A DNA stretch of 64,000 bases, taken from the NCBI GenBank assembly GCA_963718775.1, contig OY970377.1, positions 2,170,001-2,234,000 on the forward strand, given 5' to 3'. The notes beneath the pieces were generated by a model. That model searched no databases. It had not been told where the DNA came from and worked only from the letters and a program-made list of their open reading frames with translations. Origin of the DNA: VRUE01 sp963718775 (GTDB taxonomy: Bacteria; Actinomycetota; Thermoleophilia; Solirubrobacterales; 70-9). Each line of letters starts with the position of its first letter. Position 1 is the stretch's first letter. The position numbers and the translations under genes are program-made. Below, in pieces: positions 17,670 to 27,014 of the stretch.

Positions 17670-18269
17670 ATGAAGCTCGTCAAGGTATTTGACCTCGCCG
17701 CTATAGCGGCAGTTGTCGCGATGGCGTTCATTGGTGCCAGTTCGGCGCCTGCCACGACGTTGTGTTTAAAAAACGAAGAACCATGCGCGGCGGGGAACGT
17801 AAAGTTAAACTGGTTACTTTTAGCTGCTAAGAGTGGAGCAAATGCATTCTTAGGTGGCCTCTTCTTTGAGGAATGCCATGTAGAAGCCCACACTCACGTA
17901 TTAGGTAACATAACGCATGAACCGGCGACCTTGCATGTAGCTTGGTTAATCAGTAGTTGTGCGCCCTGCACCTCAGTAGTGGTGCAAACCACGGGAGCGG
18001 TTAGTGCTAGTGGCGGCGGAAATGGTGTAATTAATGGATCAGGAAAACTCTTGCTAAAAGGATGCCCGTTTGGAGCGGAATGCGAATTTGAAGCCGCAGG
18101 TGTAAGCGTCCCTGTGTTAGGCAGTTCGACGAACTCGACAGTAGATACCAGTGTCAACCTGAAACTGGTGAAAGGCAGCGCATTTCTCTGTGGTAGTGAA
18201 GGCACGTACCACGCCACCTTCACTGGGGTGAACGCCGAAGATAAAATGGCCTTTGTCACATTATTATAG
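17670..18269 (+). CDS. Secreted 8-Cys island protein, copy 6
   Basis: Unknown function, 199 residues. The signal peptide MKLVKVFDLAAIAAVVAMAF is followed by CLKNEEPC, EECHVEAHTH, SCAPC, KGCPFGAECEFEAAG and FLCGSEGTYHATFTGV. The cysteine pattern matches the other copies. No clear promoter precedes it, so expression may need read-through from copy 5 or an unrecognised promoter at 17.57-17.62 kb. It ends FVTLL. Confidence 0.85.
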   Translation: MKLVKVFDLAAIAAVVAMAFIGASSAPATTLCLKNEEPCAAGNVKLNWLLLAAKSGANAFLGGLFFEECHVEAHTHVLGNITHEPATLHVAWLISSCAPCTSVVVQTTGAVSASGGGNGVINGSGKLLLKGCPFGAECEFEAAGVSVPVLGSSTNSTVDTSVNLKLVKGSAFLCGSEGTYHATFTGVNAEDKMAFVTLL

Positions 18270-18327
18270 TTGTCAACAATGCACCGATAACAGTGTTGTG
18301 TGCAGGGTAGATGTGTCGCTAGCAGTC

Positions 18328-18360
18328 GCAAAGGCCGCGTCGTTTGACGCGGCCTTTTGC
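18328..18360 (+). terminator. Terminator at the end of the secreted-protein island
   Basis: GCAAAGGCCGCGTC (18328-18341), loop GTTT, GACGCGGCCTTTTGC: a 14-bp stem with one extra T. It belongs to the same stem family as the terminators after copies 3 to 5. About 120 bases without other features follow before surE. Confidence 0.85.
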
Positions 18361-18483
18361 TCGTCAGAAGGGTGCGTACCTGGGTCGCTCGTAACGTTGA
18401 GCGTCAGACGCTGCGATGTTTTAGAGAGGCATCCTTGCACTGGGTGGTATCGAAGAGCCTGCCGGGGAACTAGAATCGCGGGC

Positions 18484-19293
18484 ATGCGCGTCCTGCTCAC
18501 CAACGACGATGGAATCAGCGCCCCGGGGCTGCAGGCGTTCCGCCGCGCCCTGCGCGAGGTCGAGGGGGTCGAGGTCGACGTCATCGCTCCCGACTCCAAC
18601 CGCAGCGCGACGGCGCGGAGCATTACGACTCGGTCGCCGCTGACGGTCGAGGAGGTCGAGTTCGGGGACGGCGACAAGGGATACGCCACCGATGGGACGC
18701 CGGTCGACTGCGTGCGCTTCGCCGAGCTGGGGCTGGTCGGCCATCGGCCTGACCTGATCGTCTCGGGGATCAACCACGGCGCCAACCTTGGCGACGACAT
18801 CACCTACTCGGGCACGGTCGCTGCGGCCTTCGAGGGGATCGTGCTTGGCATCCCGGCCGTGGCGGTGTCCCAGCAGTCCTCGGGGGGCGGCATGGGCTAC
18901 GTCAGCGGCCGCTTCGACTTTTCTTTCGTGGCGCCGTTTGCGGCGGAGCTGGTGCGGCGGTTGATCACCGAGCCGATGCCGGAGGCGACGCTGATCAACG
19001 TCAATTGTCCCGCTGGCGAGCCGCGGGGCGTCGAAGTGACGAAGCTCGGCAAACGCATCTACAACGATGAGCTGAAGCTGATCGGCGAGGACGGCGGCCG
19101 TCGCCAGTACGAGATCTACGGCTGGCAGCCCGGTTACGAGGAGATCGACGGGACCGACCTCAACGCGGTCTCCAAGGGCCGGGTCTCGGTAACGCCGATC
19201 CACTTCGACCTCACCGACCACGGCGGGCTGGAGCGGCTGCGAGGATGGGGCTTCGAGGAGATGCTGGCGGCAAGCGCCCCGACCTCGGCGTGA
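18484..19293 (+). CDS. surE: 5'-nucleotidase SurE
   Basis: Metal-dependent phosphatase acting on nucleoside 5'-monophosphates and short polyphosphate. It has 269 residues from ATG 18484. The upstream open frame to 18253 crosses the island terminator and is not used. The metal site LLTNDDGISAPGL, Ser/Asn of APDSNRSATARSIT, GTPVDCVRFAE and SGINHGANLGDDITYSGTVAAA are all present. It overlaps ligA by 4 bases (GTGA), so the two are translationally coupled. Confidence 0.95.
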   Translation: MRVLLTNDDGISAPGLQAFRRALREVEGVEVDVIAPDSNRSATARSITTRSPLTVEEVEFGDGDKGYATDGTPVDCVRFAELGLVGHRPDLIVSGINHGANLGDDITYSGTVAAAFEGIVLGIPAVAVSQQSSGGGMGYVSGRFDFSFVAPFAAELVRRLITEPMPEATLINVNCPAGEPRGVEVTKLGKRIYNDELKLIGEDGGRRQYEIYGWQPGYEEIDGTDLNAVSKGRVSVTPIHFDLTDHGGLERLRGWGFEEMLAASAPTSA

Positions 19294-21314
19294 GCGCCCC
19301 CGGCCCCGAGCAGCGCGCCGAGGAGCTGCGTAGTGAGCTGGCGGAGCACAACCGCCACTACTACGTCCTCGACGAGCCGCTGATCGGCGACGACGAGTAC
19401 GACGCCCTGCTCGACGAGCTACGCGCGATCGAGGCCGACCACCCGCAGCTGCGCACCGCCGACTCGCCGACGCAGCGGGTCGGCGCGCCGCCGCTGGATC
19501 GCTTCGAGCAGGTCGAGCACGCCGAGCAGATGCTCTCGCTTGGCAACGCTCGCAACGAGGAGGAGCTGCGCGCCTGGGAGACGCGGACCCGCAACCACCT
19601 CAAGCGGCTCGACATCAGCGCTGCCGAGTTCAGCTACACGACCGAGCCGAAGATCGACGGGCTGGCGATGTCGCTGACCTACGAGGACGGCGTCTTCACC
19701 CGCGGCGCCACCCGTGGCGACGGACGGATCGGCGAGGATGTCACCCAGAACCTGCGCACGATCGGCTCGATCCCGCTGCGCATCGACGACGCTCCCGAGC
19801 TCGTCGAAGTGCGCGGCGAGGTCTACCTGCCGATCGCCGACTTCAGGGCGCTGAATGAGCGCCGCGCCGAGGCCGGCGAGCCGACCTTCGCCAACCCCCG
19901 CAACTCGGCCGCCGGCTCGATTCGCCAGCTCAATCCGGCGCTCGCTGCCGAACGGCCGCTCTCGGTCTGGTGCTATGGCATCGGCGCGACCCGCGGCCTC
20001 GACCTCGCCACCCACTCCGAGGAGGTCGAGTGGCTGGACAAGCGTGGCTTCAAGGTCAACCCCGATACCGCTCACCACGACAGCGTCAACTCGGTGGTCG
20101 AGCGTTGTCATTGGTGGGAGGCGCGCCGCGACGAGCTCGACTACGAGATCGACGGCGTCGTCGTCAAGATCGACGAGCGGGCCCTGTGGCGCGAGCTGGG
20201 CGTGGTCGGCCGCGAGCCGCGCTGGGCGATCGCCTGGAAGTTCGCGCCGACGACGGCGACGACGAAGCTGCTCGACGTCGTCTGGAACGTCGGTCGCACC
20301 GGCCACCTGGTCCCCTTCGCGATGCTCGAGCCGGTCCATGTCGGCGGCGTCACGGTCTCCACCGCCACGCTCCACAACGAGGAGGATCTCGCCCGCAAGG
20401 ACGTCCGCGTCGGCGACGAGGTGGTCGTGATGAGAGCCGGCGACGTGATCCCGCAGGTGGTCTCGCCGTTGCTGCGGCGTGGGAAAGGCAAGCGACGCGG
20501 CCCGAAGCCGAAGCCGCCGAAGAAATGCCCGGCCTGCGGCACCGAGACGGTCAAGCCCGAGGACGCCGTCTTCTCGATCTGCCCCAACCGCGCTGGCTGT
20601 CCCGGCCAGTCCTTCCAGCACGTCAAGCACTTCGTCAGCAAGGGGGCGATGGATATCGACGGACTGGGGGAGAAGCAGGCGATGCGCTTCCTCCAGGAAG
20701 GGCTGATCGAAGACGTCGCCGATATCTACGAGCTCGACGAGGAGAGGCTGACCGGGCTCGAGCGCTTCGCCGAGGTCTCCGCCCACAACCTCGTGGCGGC
20801 GATCGACGCGTCGCGCTCACGCCCCTTCAAGCGCGTCCTCTACGCGCTCGGGCTTCCCGGTGTCGGCTACGTGACGGCGGAGGCGCTGGCCGACCACTTC
20901 GGCTCGATCGACGCCCTGCGCGCTGCCGATCCGGAGCGAATCGAGGAGGTCGAGGGAGTGGGACCGATCATGGCCGTGCAGATCGCCGAGTCGCTGTCCG
21001 ACGAGCGCACCTGGGAGCTGGTCGAGAAGCTGCGCGAGAAGGGGCTGCGCCTCGAGCAGGATCCCTCCGAAAGGCGCGCCACGGGTGGCCCGCTGGAGGG
21101 CAAGACGCTCGTCCTCACCGGCACGCTCCCCGAGTTGACCCGCGAGGAGGCCGCGGCGCTGATCAAGGCCGCCGGTGGCAAGGTGGTCAACTCGGTCTCG
21201 AAGAAAACCGACTACGTGGTCGCCGGCGAGAACCCCGGCTCCAAGCTCGCCAAGGCCGAGAAATTCGAGACCGAGATCCTCGACGAGGACGGCCTGCGGG
21301 CGCTGCTTCAGTAA
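19290..21314 (+). CDS. ligA: NAD-dependent DNA ligase
   Basis: Seals nicks in DNA during replication and repair. 674 residues from GTG 19290, the expected length. Domain order is complete: Ia domain (HNRHYYVLDEPLIGDDEYDAL), adenylation domain with the active lysine in EPKIDGLAMS, OB fold, zinc finger (CPACGTE ... CPNRAGCPGQ), helix-hairpin-helix repeats and a C-terminal BRCT domain (LEGKTLVLTGTLPELTREEA). The GTG overlaps the surE stop. The 3' end overlaps the convergent carboxypeptidase gene by 7 bases. Confidence 0.97.
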   Translation: MSAPGPEQRAEELRSELAEHNRHYYVLDEPLIGDDEYDALLDELRAIEADHPQLRTADSPTQRVGAPPLDRFEQVEHAEQMLSLGNARNEEELRAWETRTRNHLKRLDISAAEFSYTTEPKIDGLAMSLTYEDGVFTRGATRGDGRIGEDVTQNLRTIGSIPLRIDDAPELVEVRGEVYLPIADFRALNERRAEAGEPTFANPRNSAAGSIRQLNPALAAERPLSVWCYGIGATRGLDLATHSEEVEWLDKRGFKVNPDTAHHDSVNSVVERCHWWEARRDELDYEIDGVVVKIDERALWRELGVVGREPRWAIAWKFAPTTATTKLLDVVWNVGRTGHLVPFAMLEPVHVGGVTVSTATLHNEEDLARKDVRVGDEVVVMRAGDVIPQVVSPLLRRGKGKRRGPKPKPPKKCPACGTETVKPEDAVFSICPNRAGCPGQSFQHVKHFVSKGAMDIDGLGEKQAMRFLQEGLIEDVADIYELDEERLTGLERFAEVSAHNLVAAIDASRSRPFKRVLYALGLPGVGYVTAEALADHFGSIDALRAADPERIEEVEGVGPIMAVQIAESLSDERTWELVEKLREKGLRLEQDPSERRATGGPLEGKTLVLTGTLPELTREEAAALIKAAGGKVVNSVSKKTDYVVAGENPGSKLAKAEKFETEILDEDGLRALLQ

Positions 21315-22562
21315 GAGGCGGCGGCGGCGGCGATCAGGTCCTGCTCGAGGTGGGCGAGGCCGAGGTCGCGAACGCCCGCCATCAGGATCGAGAAGATCAT
21401 CACCTTGCCGCTGCGGTTGAAGCAGTAGCCGGAGAGGTTGCTGACGGCGCTGATCGTGCCGGTCTTGGCGCGGCAGCGGCCGTAGGCAGCGGTGCCGTGC
21501 ATACGGTCGGCAACCGTCCCCTCTTGGCCGGTTAGGGCGAGATCCTGGACGAATTCGTCGCCAACGTCGGTGTCCCGCATCGACCTCAGCAGCCCGACCA
21601 CCTGCGCCGGTGAGGCGCGATTGGAGCGGGTCGAGGCCGGAGCCGTCCACCGCGTGCACGCCGGATTCGTGGCCGCGGGCGAATGCCTGCACGACCTTGG
21701 CGCCGGCCGCGGTGGTCCCGGCGCCGCCGAAACGGGCGCCGATCAGCTTCATCAGCATCTCGGCGAAGAAGTTGTACGAGTAGACGTCGGTGGTGTTGAC
21801 GATGCTGGTCAGCGGTGGCGATTCGACCCGGGCGAGCTCGGTGCTGAAGGGCGGCGCCGCGCCGAGCGCGACCGAGGGAGAGATGCGCACGCCGGCTTCG
21901 CGCAGGCCGAGGTTGAGAGCGCCGGCGGCGGTGAGCGCGGGGTCGGTCGCGAAGCCCTGGGCGGTCTCGGTGCTGTAGCCGGAGTTGAAGGAGAGGCCGG
22001 AGAGAGGCCCGATTTCGGGGCTCGTGGCGTAGCCCGAGTCGGCGACGCCGCGAAGTCGGTCGAAGACGCTGTCGTCGGCGTAGAGGCGCCCGGTGATCGA
22101 CCCGATGCCCGCTTCGCGGACCTGCCGCTTGAGCTGGAAGATGTTGGTGCCCAGGCCGCCGAGGAAGCGCCGATAGAACGACGGCGTGCCCAGGGTGGGG
22201 TCTCCGGCGCCGACCAGGTAGAGGCTGCCGCGCAGGACGCCGTTGCGATCGATTCCGCCGTCGGTCTTCAGCAGGGTCGCGATCCTCGATTCCGATCCGA
22301 GCCGCGCCAGGGCGGTCGAGGTGGTGAACAGCTTCATGTTCGAGGCGAGTGGGCGCTGCCGCCTCGGCGCCCGCGCGCAGACCGTCCTGCCGGTCTCACC
22401 GTCGATGACGAGCAGGCCGCTGGCGTCACCGCCACCCCGCACGAGGCGGGAACGCATGGTTGCGCAAACGTCGCTGCGAGAGGCCGCTTCGGCAACTGCT
22501 GCGAGCAAGAGGGCCGCAAGCAGGGCACAAATAGCGGCAGAGATTGCCGGGGTCCGCCTCAC
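21308..22562 (-). CDS. dacB: D-alanyl-D-alanine carboxypeptidase/endopeptidase, PBP4 (S13) type, one frameshift
   Basis: Exported peptidoglycan hydrolase trimming or cutting stem-peptide crosslinks. From GTG 22562 there is a signal peptide (MRRTPAISAAICALLAALLLAAVAEAA). The active-site triad is complete: SxxK as ASNMKLF, SxN as YSYNFFAEML and KTG as RAKTGTISAVSNLSGY. An extra C near 21635 (ctcgacccgctcc) breaks the frame between DGSGLD and RSNRASPAQVVGLL. Reading through it gives the whole protein. Only 15 bases separate its start from the divergent patatin gene, so their promoters must overlap coding sequence. Confidence 0.9.
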
Positions 22563-22577
22563 TGAGTGAGATAATGC

Positions 22578-23831
22578 ATGTTTATGGGCAAAGTTGTGGA
22601 CATCGAGTCGCAACCGCGACGGCGCCGCAGTCGCAAACGCCCATCCAAGACCGCCCTCGTCCTCGGCGGTGGCGGCTTCACCGGCGGGGTCTATGAGATC
22701 GGCGCCCTGCGCGCACTCGACCTGCTCGCGGTCAACAGCACGATCAACAACTTCGACGTCTACGTCGGCACCAGCGCCGGCTCCTTCGTCGCCGGGATGC
22801 TGGCCAACGGCGTCACCCCCGACGAGATGATGCAGGTGATCAACCACCGCGTCCCCTCCGAGCTCGAGGACCTCAACCTGGACAAGGTGCTGAAGCCCAA
22901 CTATCTCGGCTTCGTGCAGAAGGCGGCGATGCTGCCATTGCGCTCTCTGGAGTTGATGCGCAGCCTGGCCGGGATGGGCAAGTTCTCGGCGATGGACGTC
23001 GGCGTCGGGCTCGCCGAGGCGTTGCCCGCCGGCTTCTACTCCGGGGACGGCATCGCCGACTACGTCGAGGGGGCGCTCTCCGAAGACAACCGGGTCGACG
23101 ACTTCCGGCTGCTCGACAAAGAGCTCTACGTGACCGCGACCGACCTCGACACCTGCGAGCGGATCGTCTTCGGCGAAGAGGGTTGGGACGACGTGCCGAT
23201 CTCGAAGGCGATCCAGTGCTCGACCACGTTGCCGATCGTCTACAAGCCGGTCGACTTGAAGGGCCGTCAGATGGTCGACGGCGGCATCCGCTCGACCACC
23301 AACGTCGACATCGCGGTCGACAACGGCGCCAAGTTCATCGTCGTCGTCAACCCGCTCGTCCCCTACGTCAACGACTTCGAGAAGACGATCCCGACCGTTT
23401 TCGGGACCCGCGTGCGGCGCGTCTCCGACATGGGCCTGCCGGCGATCGCCAACCAGGTCTTCCGCCTCATCGCCCACTCCCGCCTGCACCAGGCGGTCGA
23501 CGTCTGGAGGGAGCGCTACCCCGGGGTCGACATCGTCTTGATCGAGCCCGAGCCCAACGACGAGCTGATGTTCGGCACGCCGATCATGGACTACTCACGG
23601 CGGCTGAAAATCGCCCGCCACGGCTTCGAATCGGTCACCGCGACCCTGGCCAAGGACTACGACCACTACAAGGAGATCGCCGACCGCCACGGCCTCGAGA
23701 TCTCCGGCCGCCGCGTCAGCCGCGTCGTCGAGCGAGCCGCCGAAGAGGAGCCCGAGCAGACGTCCGCTTGGCGCCGCGTCCTCGAGCAGACCACCTCGAC
23801 CCTGCTCCGCCAGTCCGGCGAGGCCTCCTGA
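22578..23831 (+). CDS. Patatin-like phospholipase
   Basis: Serine acyl hydrolase of the patatin/RssA fold, 417 residues, no signal peptide. The oxyanion loop LGGGGFTGGVYEIGALRAL, nucleophile elbow GTSAGSFVAG and the catalytic DGG of MVDGGIRSTTNVDIA are all visible and correctly spaced, giving a Ser-Asp dyad. The N-terminus is strongly basic (QPRRRRSRKRPSK). The C-terminal third (EISGRRVSRVVERAAEEEPE) looks helical. Its substrate is unknown; it lies near other fatty-acid genes. Confidence 0.88.
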   Translation: MFMGKVVDIESQPRRRRSRKRPSKTALVLGGGGFTGGVYEIGALRALDLLAVNSTINNFDVYVGTSAGSFVAGMLANGVTPDEMMQVINHRVPSELEDLNLDKVLKPNYLGFVQKAAMLPLRSLELMRSLAGMGKFSAMDVGVGLAEALPAGFYSGDGIADYVEGALSEDNRVDDFRLLDKELYVTATDLDTCERIVFGEEGWDDVPISKAIQCSTTLPIVYKPVDLKGRQMVDGGIRSTTNVDIAVDNGAKFIVVVNPLVPYVNDFEKTIPTVFGTRVRRVSDMGLPAIANQVFRLIAHSRLHQAVDVWRERYPGVDIVLIEPEPNDELMFGTPIMDYSRRLKIARHGFESVTATLAKDYDHYKEIADRHGLEISGRRVSRVVERAAEEEPEQTSAWRRVLEQTTSTLLRQSGEAS

Positions 23832-23943
23832 CTCTGCGCTCCTTCACAGCATGTGTCGGAGTCGAGATGGCGTGTTAAGAGGAGGGGTCGGTTGGCCCTC
23901 TGGGCGAATGTCGCCGAAGGCGGCCGCTGCACCCGTGGTTCTC

Positions 23944-23962
23944 AGCGCGGCGAAGCCGCGCT
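23944..23962. terminator. Hairpin between convergent patatin and acyl-CoA ligase genes
   Basis: AGCGCGGC (23944-23951), loop GAA, GCCGCGCT (23955-23962), an 8-bp perfect stem in the 144-base convergent gap. No T-run follows. The gap shows nothing else. Confidence 0.5.
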
Positions 23963-23975
23963 CTCAGACAAGCCG

Positions 23976-25762
23976 TCAGCTCGCGTAGAGCTGCTCGATC
24001 TCTTGCTCGTGCTTGGCGGTGACGACGGCGCGCTTGACCTTCAGCGTCGGCGTCAGCTCGCCTGATTCCTGCGAGAGGTCGTGGGGGAGGATGGCGATCT
24101 TCTTGACCTGCTCTACCCGGGCGAACTTCTCGTTGATCTTGTCGACGTGGGCTTCGATCGCTTTGCGCACGTCGCTGTTGCCGGCCAGCTGGGCGGGGTC
24201 CTCGGGAAGGCCGTGCTCTTTGGCGTAGGTGACGGCGTCTTCGGGGTCGAGGGTGACGAGGGCAACCAGGTAGGGCTTGCGGTCGCCGACCACGACGCAC
24301 TGCGAGACGAGTGGGTGTTGCTTGATTTCGTTCTCGAGGTTGGCGGGGGTGATGTTCTTGCCCCCGGCGGTGATGATGATGTCCTTCTTGCGGCCGGTGA
24401 TCGTGATGAAGCCCTCCGCGTCGATCTCGCCGATGTCGCCGGTGTGCAGCCAGCCGTCGACGATCGTCTCGCGGGTCGCTGCCTCGTTCTTGTAATAGCC
24501 CTGGAAGACGTTGGGCCCCTTGACGAGGATCTCGCCGTCCTCGGCGATCCTCACCTCGCAGCCCGGGAACGGTTTGCCGATCGTGCCGACCTTGAAGTCA
24601 TCTGGGGTGGAGATCGTCGCCGCGGTTGAGGTCTCGGTCATCCCCCAGCCCTCCAGCACCAGCACGCCGGCGGCGTCGAAGAAGCTGAGGATCTCGGGGT
24701 TGATCGGGGCGGCGCCGGAGACCGCGAGTCGCAGGTTGCCGCCGAAGAGGCCGCGGATCTTGGAGAGCACCTGCTTGTCGGCGAACTCGTACTGCTTGCG
24801 CAGCAGGAAGCCCGGCTTGCGGCCGGCGCGCTCGGTGGCGCGCATCTTCTTGCCGACCTCGATCGACCAGTTGAAGATCGCCTTTTTGACCCCGCCGACT
24901 TTCTCGATGCCGCTGGTCGCGGCGGTGTAGATCTTCTCGAAGATGCGCGGCACCGAGGGGAAGTAGGTCGGCTTCAGCTCGGCGAGGTTGGGGAGGATCT
25001 TCAGCGGGTCGCGCTCCCAGTAGGCCAGGGTGGCGCCGAGATCGAAGCTGCCCAGCTGGATCAGCAGCGCGAAGGAGTGGGCGAGGGGCAGGTAGAGGTA
25101 GGTGACGTCTTCGCCCTCGATGACGCTGTTCTCGTTGACCATGTCGAGCATCGCCCGGTAGTTGCCGTGGCTGATGATGCAGCCCTTCGGCGGGCCGGTC
25201 GTGCCCGAGGTGTAGATGAAGGTGCAGATGTCGTCCTTGCGTCACCGAGCGCCAGCGTGCCTCCCACGCGGCGCTGTCGCCGCCGCCGCCGCGCGAAGCG
25301 AGGTCCTCGAGCGAGATCGCGTCCTCGCTGCTGCCGGTCATCCGCACCACGTGCTCGAGCAGCGGCAGCTGGTCGCGCACGGCGCGGATCTTCTCCATCT
25401 GTTCGTCGTCCTCGACGACGACGACCTTGGCGTCGGAGTTCTCCAGCACGTACTGGCACTCCTCGGGCGAGTTGGTCTGGTAGATCGGCACGACGACGGC
25501 GCCGGCCGAGAGCGCGGCGAAGTCGAAGTAGGTCCACTCGGGGCGCGTGTTGGCCAGGATCGAGACCTTGTCGCCCTTGGCGACCCCCAGATCCGATCAG
25601 GCCGAGCGAGAGCGAGCGGACTGTCTCCAGAACCTGGTCGAAGCTGCGGCTGACCCACTGGTCGTCCTGCTTGTAGCGAACAGCGGGTGCGCTGCCGTAT
25701 ATCTGGGCCGAAAGCGGCAGCAGGTCCGCCAGCGTGGCCGATTTGGTTCCCCGCTCCTCCAT
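23976..25762 (-). CDS. Long-chain fatty-acid--CoA ligase (FadD15/AMP-binding type), two frameshifts
   Basis: Activates fatty acids to acyl-CoA through an acyl-adenylate in the cytoplasm. The start is ATG 25762 (MEERGTKSATLADLLPLSAQ). The AMP-binding P-loop (IYTSGTTGPPKGC, read across the break), VSGAAPINPEIL, the EGWGMTETS motif, HTGDIG and the C-terminal GRKKDIIITAGGKNITP are present. An extra G in a run near 25585-25592 and an extra base near 25241 each break the frame. The three frame pieces join without loss. About 595 residues when restored, normal for the long-chain bacterial type. Confidence 0.9.
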
Positions 25763-25786
25763 GCGGGGAGGCAGTCTAGTTGAGTA

Positions 25787-25972
25787 CTACGTGGTCCGCG
25801 CCTCGTGTCCCTGGCTCTGACGCGGCATGTGGCGCAGCGAAGTCTGGAAGAGGGACTTGTCGATGCGCCCGTGGAAGATGGGGATGCCCATCTGCACGCA
25901 TTTGCCGATCACCTCCTGCCGCTTCATGTGAAGCTCCTCGGCAAGCTCGGACGGGGTGAGGTGATTGGCCAC
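25787..25972 (-). CDS. Small helix-turn-helix-like protein
   Basis: A 61-residue cytoplasmic protein from GTG 25972. The core LTPSELAEELHMKRQEVIGKCVQMGIPIFHGRIDKSLF reads as a short winged or IF2_N-like helical DNA/RNA-binding motif (ELA-EEL-x-V-KCVQMGIP). The tail is basic. A longer upstream open frame to 26056 lacks family-like sequence. It lies 24 bases upstream of the acyl-CoA ligase on the same strand and may be cotranscribed with it. Function not known. Confidence 0.55.
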   Translation of the reverse strand: MANHLTPSELAEELHMKRQEVIGKCVQMGIPIFHGRIDKSLFQTSLRHMPRQSQGHEARTT

Positions 25973-26094
25973 GGCGGACCTCCCAGGTCGTTGAAATCGG
26001 GTAGGGAGATATTTACCCCTGAAGGCGGACGTGTCAAACGAATCCGCGCACCTCATCGAGATCCCGGAGTTGAGAGACGCGATAATGGATCCTG

Positions 26095-26845
26095 ATGCCC
26101 GTGGCCGCCGAGAAGCAGAGCCCAGAGCCGGCCGTGGTCCCGCTGCCCCGCCGGGGGCGGGTCTGGATCATCCTCGTCCTTGCCCTGGCGCTTTTCGCCC
26201 TCGGCTCGGTCATCGTCGGCATCGCCACGCGGCCGGCCGGCGAGGACGTCGTTCACGTCGCCGGCATCTCCGACGCGCAGGGCACCTTCAGCGGCATGCC
26301 GCAGGCAGGCGACCGGCTTGGCTCCGCCGACGCGCCGGTCTCGATCCAGGTCTTCAACGACCTGCAGTGCTCCAACTGCCGCAGCGACTTCCTGGCGACG
26401 ATCCCCACCCTGGCCGAAAAGTACGCCCGGCCCGGCGACGTCAAGCTGCTGATGCGCCACTACTCAGTCGCCCAGAATCCGCTCGAGCTGGGCTTCTTCG
26501 GCGCCGAGGCCGCTGCCGAGCAGGGCTACGGCTGGCAGTACACCTACCTCTTCTTCCGCAACCAGGACGAAGCCGAGCGCTTCGGGATCGGCGACGAGTT
26601 CATGGCTTCGCTGGCCGGCTCGATCGGCGAACTCGACGTGCCCGAATGGGAACGCGTCCTCGATCGCGAACGCGGTGCCGACGGACCGGTCGCGCAGCGG
26701 CTCGAGGGCTATGACCAGCTCGGCGCCGACCTCGGCATCCGTACCCGCCAGGCGGCGATCGTCAGCGGTCCAGGCGGGCACGCGCACGCTTCAGGACGGC
26801 CCGACTTTGGCGCAGATCGAAGCCGCGATCGAGGCCGTTCAGTAG
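26095..26845 (+). CDS. Membrane-anchored DsbA-like thiol oxidoreductase, 3' frameshift
   Basis: Thioredoxin-fold protein likely acting outside the membrane on disulfides. An N-terminal anchor (WIILVLALALFALGSVIVGIA, about residues 23-43) is followed by the DsbA/Thioredoxin_4 domain. The active-site CxxC is CSNC in IQVFNDLQCSNCRSDFL. An extra G in ggcgggcacg near 26773 shifts the last segment; restored, it ends TRTLQDGPTLAQIEAAIEAVQ at TAG 26845. It is just upstream of the tRNA-Pro gene. Confidence 0.82.
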
Positions 26846-26878
26846 TCGCGACGCTGGTCTGGGATAATCGCCCGCTCT

Positions 26879-26952
26879 CGGGGCGTGGCGCAGCCTGGTA
26901 GCGCGCACCGTTCGGGTCGGTGAGGTCCCCGGTTCAAATCCGGGCGCCCCGA
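26879..26952 (+). tRNA. tRNA-Pro (anticodon CGG)
   Basis: Full cloverleaf: acceptor CGGGGCG (26879-26885) with CGCCCCG (26945-26951) and discriminator A. The D arm GCGCAGCCTGGTAGCGC has GG in its loop. The anticodon stem CACCG/CGGTG has loop TTCGGGT with CGG at 26913-26915. The T arm is CCCCGGTTCAAATCCGGG. No CCA is encoded. It reads CCG codons, which are abundant here. Confidence 0.95.
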
Positions 26953-27014
26953 TGAATAGCTCTGCGCATGGATATCCGCGACTTTTGTCTGCGCGCCGGG
27001 TCACAGTTGGACGT

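Noticed and set aside
7130..18269. Secreted island as a prophage or integrative element
   Set aside because: No integrase, transposase, phage or conjugation genes and no flanking att-like repeats were seen. Tandem duplication explains the layout.
20817..23489. 890-codon minus-strand open frame across ligA, dacB and the patatin gene
   Set aside because: Only its middle part (dacB) has protein-like sequence. The ends are antisense readings of ligA and the patatin gene with Arg/Asp/Val-rich shadow composition.
26879..26952. tRNA-Pro as an integration site of a mobile element
   Set aside because: No integrase, direct repeat of the tRNA 3' end or foreign gene block follows it.
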